Shown here: piece after piece, positions 6,549 to 8,494 of the stretch
Layout: each line of letters begins with the position of its first letter
How positions within the stretch are numbered: position 1 is the first letter of the stretch
Origin: Dehalococcoidia bacterium
GTDB taxonomy: Bacteria > Chloroflexota > Dehalococcoidia > Dehalococcoidales > DAOWJC01
NCBI GenBank assembly: GCA_030640595.1
Contig: DAOWJC010000078.1
Location: forward strand, 1-8,494
Reading direction: 5' to 3'
DNA length: 8,494 nucleotides
Notes under the pieces: model-generated
The model's input: only the letters and a program-made list of their open reading frames with translations
What the model was told of the DNA's origin: nothing
Databases searched by the model: none
Program-made: the position numbers and the translations under genes

Positions 6549-7784
6549 TCATCTAAGGGCTTCTCCGCTATCCTCCACAACTAAGTCAGCTATACCTTTA
6601 GCAAGTAAGCCGGGGAAGTATTTCTCTACCTCCTCCGTAATCCCAGGGAAAGCGAGCATCCCTAGCGCGTCCATAAGCAGAATTTGCGATTCTGCCGCTC
6701 TCATGGAAATATCGTCCTTCGCCCACTTGTGCCACAGTTCGACGGAAACCTTTCTGAATTTGGCGCGCTCTGCCTCTGGTAGCTCCAAATAGACATTCTT
6801 ATTTACGTCAACCATCCACTTGAGAGCCACCAGGTCGGAACTCATGATATTGGTATGCAGGCTCCAGGACAGGTCTCTGGACCCGATAGTAAGTATCTTC
6901 TGGAGGTCTGCGGGCATCTTGTTCCAGGAATCCAGATTCATGACAAAGGCTTGCAAGTCTACCGGCTGGTGCATTTTTCCCGGACCGATAATATACTTAC
7001 CGACCTCGTGCAGACCAAGCTCCTTGTTCATGGAATGCCCGACATACTCACCAAAGTCGATAACACCTGTGGCCATCGCCGTGTAAATCTCACCGCCGGG
7101 CAGAATAATTACCGAAGCCCCGGCTTTCTGGTAGATTTCGGCAATCATGCCACCGGGGTACCTGCACTTTAACCCCTCCCAGTCTTCAAACGTGGTGAGG
7201 GGGTATATGCAGTGGGCATAATTTGGACCGGTCTGTATCGGGGCAACATAGTACTGATTGAACCGGGGATAGTCCTCGCGAGCCAGCTCAATACCACCTA
7301 AATTGTAAAACCAGGTCTCCCACTGCCACGCCATATCAAGACCGTAGGGGTAAGAGGAGATATAGATAGATAAAGCGTGCTTGCCCGGCCAGTACTGGGG
7401 CCAGCTAATCCATCCGTCAAGGATACCGGTCTGGCCAGCGTCAAACATGTCAAAGGTTTCTACCAGACCCCCCGCGGGGTAAGGTTTTAAGTCAATGCGC
7501 CCGTCGCTCATGTGTGCTAGCGTTCCTGCCCATCTCTCGAAGATACGGTAGCCGGAAAGTCCGGCAGCATAGGCTTCCTGTACCCTGAGCGTGAAAACTT
7601 CAACTCCTGGTGCCGGTGTTGGTGCCGGTGCTGGTGCCGGGGTAACTGGAGCCGGTGTTATTGTCACCTCCGGCTTCTCCGGGGTCGGCGCTGGCACCGG
7701 AGCTGGTGCCGCACAGCCGATAGCAACCAGGCTGATGGCTAACAATAGCGCCAGCGGAATTAACAATATTTTCCTTCTCAACAT
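6549..7784 (-). CDS. dctP: TRAP transporter solute-binding lipoprotein (DctP), TakP/lactate type
   Basis: The substrate-capturing subunit, 411 residues from this start. The signal is MLRRK plus a hydrophobic core and lipobox AIGC, so Cys24 would be lipidated and the protein anchored outside the membrane. Residues 25-60 are an Ala/Pro/Thr spacer. The binding domain shows GLKCRYPGG (204-212), with Arg208 at the position that binds the substrate carboxylate in TRAP receptors, then ILPGGEIYTAMATGVIDFGEY (227-247) and GLHEVGKYIIGPGKM (257-271), arranged as in the TakP/2-oxo-acid and lactate receptors. A TTG at 7814 extends the frame by ten codons but gives a poorer signal peptide. The ATG at 7784 has GGGAGG 3 nt upstream, a short spacing, and begins a classic n-region. 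It leads the dctP-small gene-dctQ-dctM operon. The exact ligand is inferred from family resemblance and neighbours. Confidence 0.92.
   Translation of the reverse strand: MLRRKILLIPLALLLAISLVAIGCAAPAPVPAPTPEKPEVTITPAPVTPAPAPAPTPAPGVEVFTLRVQEAYAAGLSGYRIFERWAGTLAHMSDGRIDLKPYPAGGLVETFDMFDAGQTGILDGWISWPQYWPGKHALSIYISSYPYGLDMAWQWETWFYNLGGIELAREDYPRFNQYYVAPIQTGPNYAHCIYPLTTFEDWEGLKCRYPGGMIAEIYQKAGASVIILPGGEIYTAMATGVIDFGEYVGHSMNKELGLHEVGKYIIGPGKMHQPVDLQAFVMNLDSWNKMPADLQKILTIGSRDLSWSLHTNIMSSDLVALKWMVDVNKNVYLELPEAERAKFRKVSVELWHKWAKDDISMRAAESQILLMDALGMLAFPGITEEVEKYFPGLLAKGIADLVVEDSGEALR
7605..7712 (-). repeat. Ala/Pro-coding low-complexity repeat (lipoprotein spacer)
   Basis: On the plus strand the region is built of GGTGCCGGTG/GGTGCTGGTG-type hexamer repeats in two blocks separated by less regular sequence. 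They encode runs of Pro-Ala and Thr-Pro after the lipidated Cys of DctP. Such tethers are typical of Chloroflexota binding lipoproteins. The short tandem units could change in number by slippage. Confidence 0.7.
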
Positions 7785-7840
7785 TTTCCTCCCGTATAAA
7801 ATTTTTTCCAACAACGCTTCATTAAGCTAGGATTTTATTC

Positions 7841-7858
7841 TCACATAGGCACCTCCTT
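7841..7858 (-). promoter_or_regulatory. Strong Shine-Dalgarno followed by a start-stop pair in the dctP leader
   Basis: The minus strand reads AAGGAGGTGCCTATGTGA: an ideal SD, 4 nt, ATG, then TGA directly. It lies 56 nt before the dctP ATG and is not in its frame. It may be a minimal start-stop ORF or a ribosome standby site, or a relic of a former start. Confidence 0.45.
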
Positions 7859-7908
7859 ATTTACGCTTAGCATTCATTGGAAAGGCTTGGTTATCGTGCA
7901 ACACAACT

Positions 7909-7936
7909 ATTTTATACTTTTTTTGCCTCCTGTCAA
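7909..7936 (-). promoter_or_regulatory. Candidate promoter P2 for the TRAP operon
   Basis: TTGACA (7936-7931), a 16-bp spacer, then TAAAAT (7914-7909). The -35 is perfect and the -10 matches 5 of 6. Transcription would start near 7902, giving a leader of about 118 nt to the dctP ATG. Confidence 0.65.
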
Positions 7937-7957
7937 GCTAACCTACAATTGCGTTTA

Positions 7958-7985
7958 AAACTATTTTTAGCTTACCTAAAAGTTT
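7958..7985. promoter_or_regulatory. Inverted repeat at the P1 start site, operator candidate
   Basis: AAACTTTTAG (7985-7976), a 5-nt centre GTAAG, then CTAAA, AAT, AGTTT (7970-7958). It is an interrupted palindrome with ten paired bases and a 3-nt interruption in one arm. It covers the predicted P1 start and ends 21 bp before the P2 -35, a suitable place for a repressor or dual regulator. No regulator gene lies in the window. Confidence 0.4.
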
Positions 7986-7989
7986 AGCT

Positions 7990-8019
7990 ATTATACAAAA
8001 TTATATTACCCGATGTCAA
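7990..8019 (-). promoter_or_regulatory. Candidate promoter P1 for the TRAP operon, full sigma70 consensus
   Basis: TTGACA (8019-8014), an 18-bp A/T-rich spacer, then TATAAT (7995-7990). Both hexamers match the sigma70 consensus exactly. It begins 39 bp after the stop of the CitE-family gene and reads toward dctP, about 80 bp upstream of P2. Confidence 0.7.
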
Positions 8020-8058
8020 GCCTCTGATTCAAATTAGTTGCATAATTTAGAATTGTAT

Positions 8059-8494
8059 CTATCCGCCGGCGCGCTTTCTTTCTCTGGCTTCGATCTCTGC
8101 ATGAGCTTCAAGGATCTTCAGGGCTCCAATATAAACAGGCGTATCCACCATCTTGCCTTTGTATGACACTGCCGCCGACCCCTTGGCGATTCCTTCCTCC
8201 TCAAACACCTGTTTAATTTCTCTAGCCCACTCTACCCTCTCCGGTGCCGGGGAGTAAATCCTATGAGAAGGCTCAATCTGGCTGGGACGAATCAGCATTC
8301 TTCCCTCGAAGCCCAACTGCCGACCGTAGGCTGTATCCTGCTCAAAGCCCTCGAGGTCTCTGAAGTCTACATAGGGAGCGTCAATAGCTATAATACCGGC
8401 AGCTCTAGCCGCACAGGCCATGCGCGCCCTAGCCCATTTCTGCTCATCAGCTACTGGCTGAACCAGTTTAACCCTCATATCTGTAGTATAATCC
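8059..8494 (-). CDS. CitE/HpcH-HpaI-family C-C lyase, C-terminal part (5' end outside window)
   Basis: The frame stays open to the window edge, so only the last 144 residues are seen. The first visible residues, DYTTDM, match the 'DYTAD' motif of citrate lyase beta/malyl-CoA lyase-type enzymes, so the Met at 8478 is internal and not the start. It continues with the family's 'AARAAGI.AID..Y.DF.D.EG' segment (28-49), LGFEGRMLIRPSQI (60-73), SPAPERVEWA (81-90) and GKMVDTP (113-119). These are TIM-barrel enzymes that cleave or form acyl-CoA C-C bonds, often using Mg2+. The usual 'IHPSQI' reads IRPSQI here. It ends in TAG, with no clear terminator before the TRAP promoters. The precise substrate (citramalyl-, malyl- or another CoA thioester) cannot be told from this part. 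Confidence 0.88.
   Translation of the reverse strand, partial: DYTTDMRVKLVQPVADEQKWARARMACAARAAGIIAIDAPYVDFRDLEGFEQDTAYGRQLGFEGRMLIRPSQIEPSHRIYSPAPERVEWAREIKQVFEEEGIAKGSAAVSYKGKMVDTPVYIGALKILEAHAEIEARERKRAGG

Noticed and set aside
7785..7814. TTG at 7814 as the dctP start
   Set aside because: It adds ten residues before an already classic lipoprotein signal and has no SD at normal spacing. The internal ATG has GGGAGG just upstream.
7591..7830. Plus-strand ORF rich in Gly-Ala-Gly-Thr
   Set aside because: It is the antisense of the Ala/Pro spacer and signal peptide of DctP. The glycine-rich repeat is only the complement of Pro/Ala codons.
1..8494. CRISPR array, tRNA/rRNA gene or intact insertion sequence
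   Set aside because: No regularly spaced repeats, no cloverleaf-like or rRNA-like segment, and no transposase with terminal inverted repeats was seen on either strand.

Overview
The window looks like part of an anaerobic bacterial chromosome, most likely an uncultured member of the Chloroflexota (Dehalococcoidia-like). That placement is an inference. It rests on the Ala/Pro-rich spacer after the lipobox of the solute-binding lipoprotein, an HdrD-like iron-sulfur subunit of a type common in strict anaerobes, and a nickel-dependent LarA-family enzyme. Every gene I can support lies on the minus strand, so transcription runs from high to low coordinates.

Layout in transcription order: (1) the C-terminal part of a CitE/HpcH-family C-C lyase enters from the right edge and ends at 8059. 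(2) An intergenic regulatory region (about 7815-8058) holds two good sigma70-type promoter candidates, an inverted repeat and a leader with a strong Shine-Dalgarno (SD) sequence. (3) A TRAP transporter operon follows: dctP lipoprotein, a 77-residue single-span membrane protein of unknown function, dctQ, and dctM overlapping dctQ by 4 nt. Two inverted repeats sit between dctP and the small gene. (4) About 580 bp (3691-4270) hold only a broken DUF1893/TM1506-like gene. (5) A second gene set follows: larA, then an HdrD/LutA-like CCG-domain protein, then a LutB-like protein (LUD domain plus two 4Fe-4S clusters) overlapping its upstream neighbour by 14 nt. (6) At the left edge, 20 bp after the LutB-like stop, is a piece of a tyrosine recombinase carrying the HxxR catalytic box.

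The genes fit a 2-hydroxy-acid module. A TakP/lactate-type TRAP system would import a 2-hydroxy or 2-oxo carboxylate, a LarA-family racemase or epimerase would interconvert its stereoisomers, and the LutA/LutB-like pair would pass electrons from its oxidation through iron-sulfur clusters. No flavin dehydrogenase, LutC or LarB/C/E cofactor-synthesis gene is present here. The substrate (lactate or another 2-hydroxy acid) cannot be fixed from sequence alone. The recombinase fragment and the DUF1893 remnant suggest a rearranged, accessory-type region.
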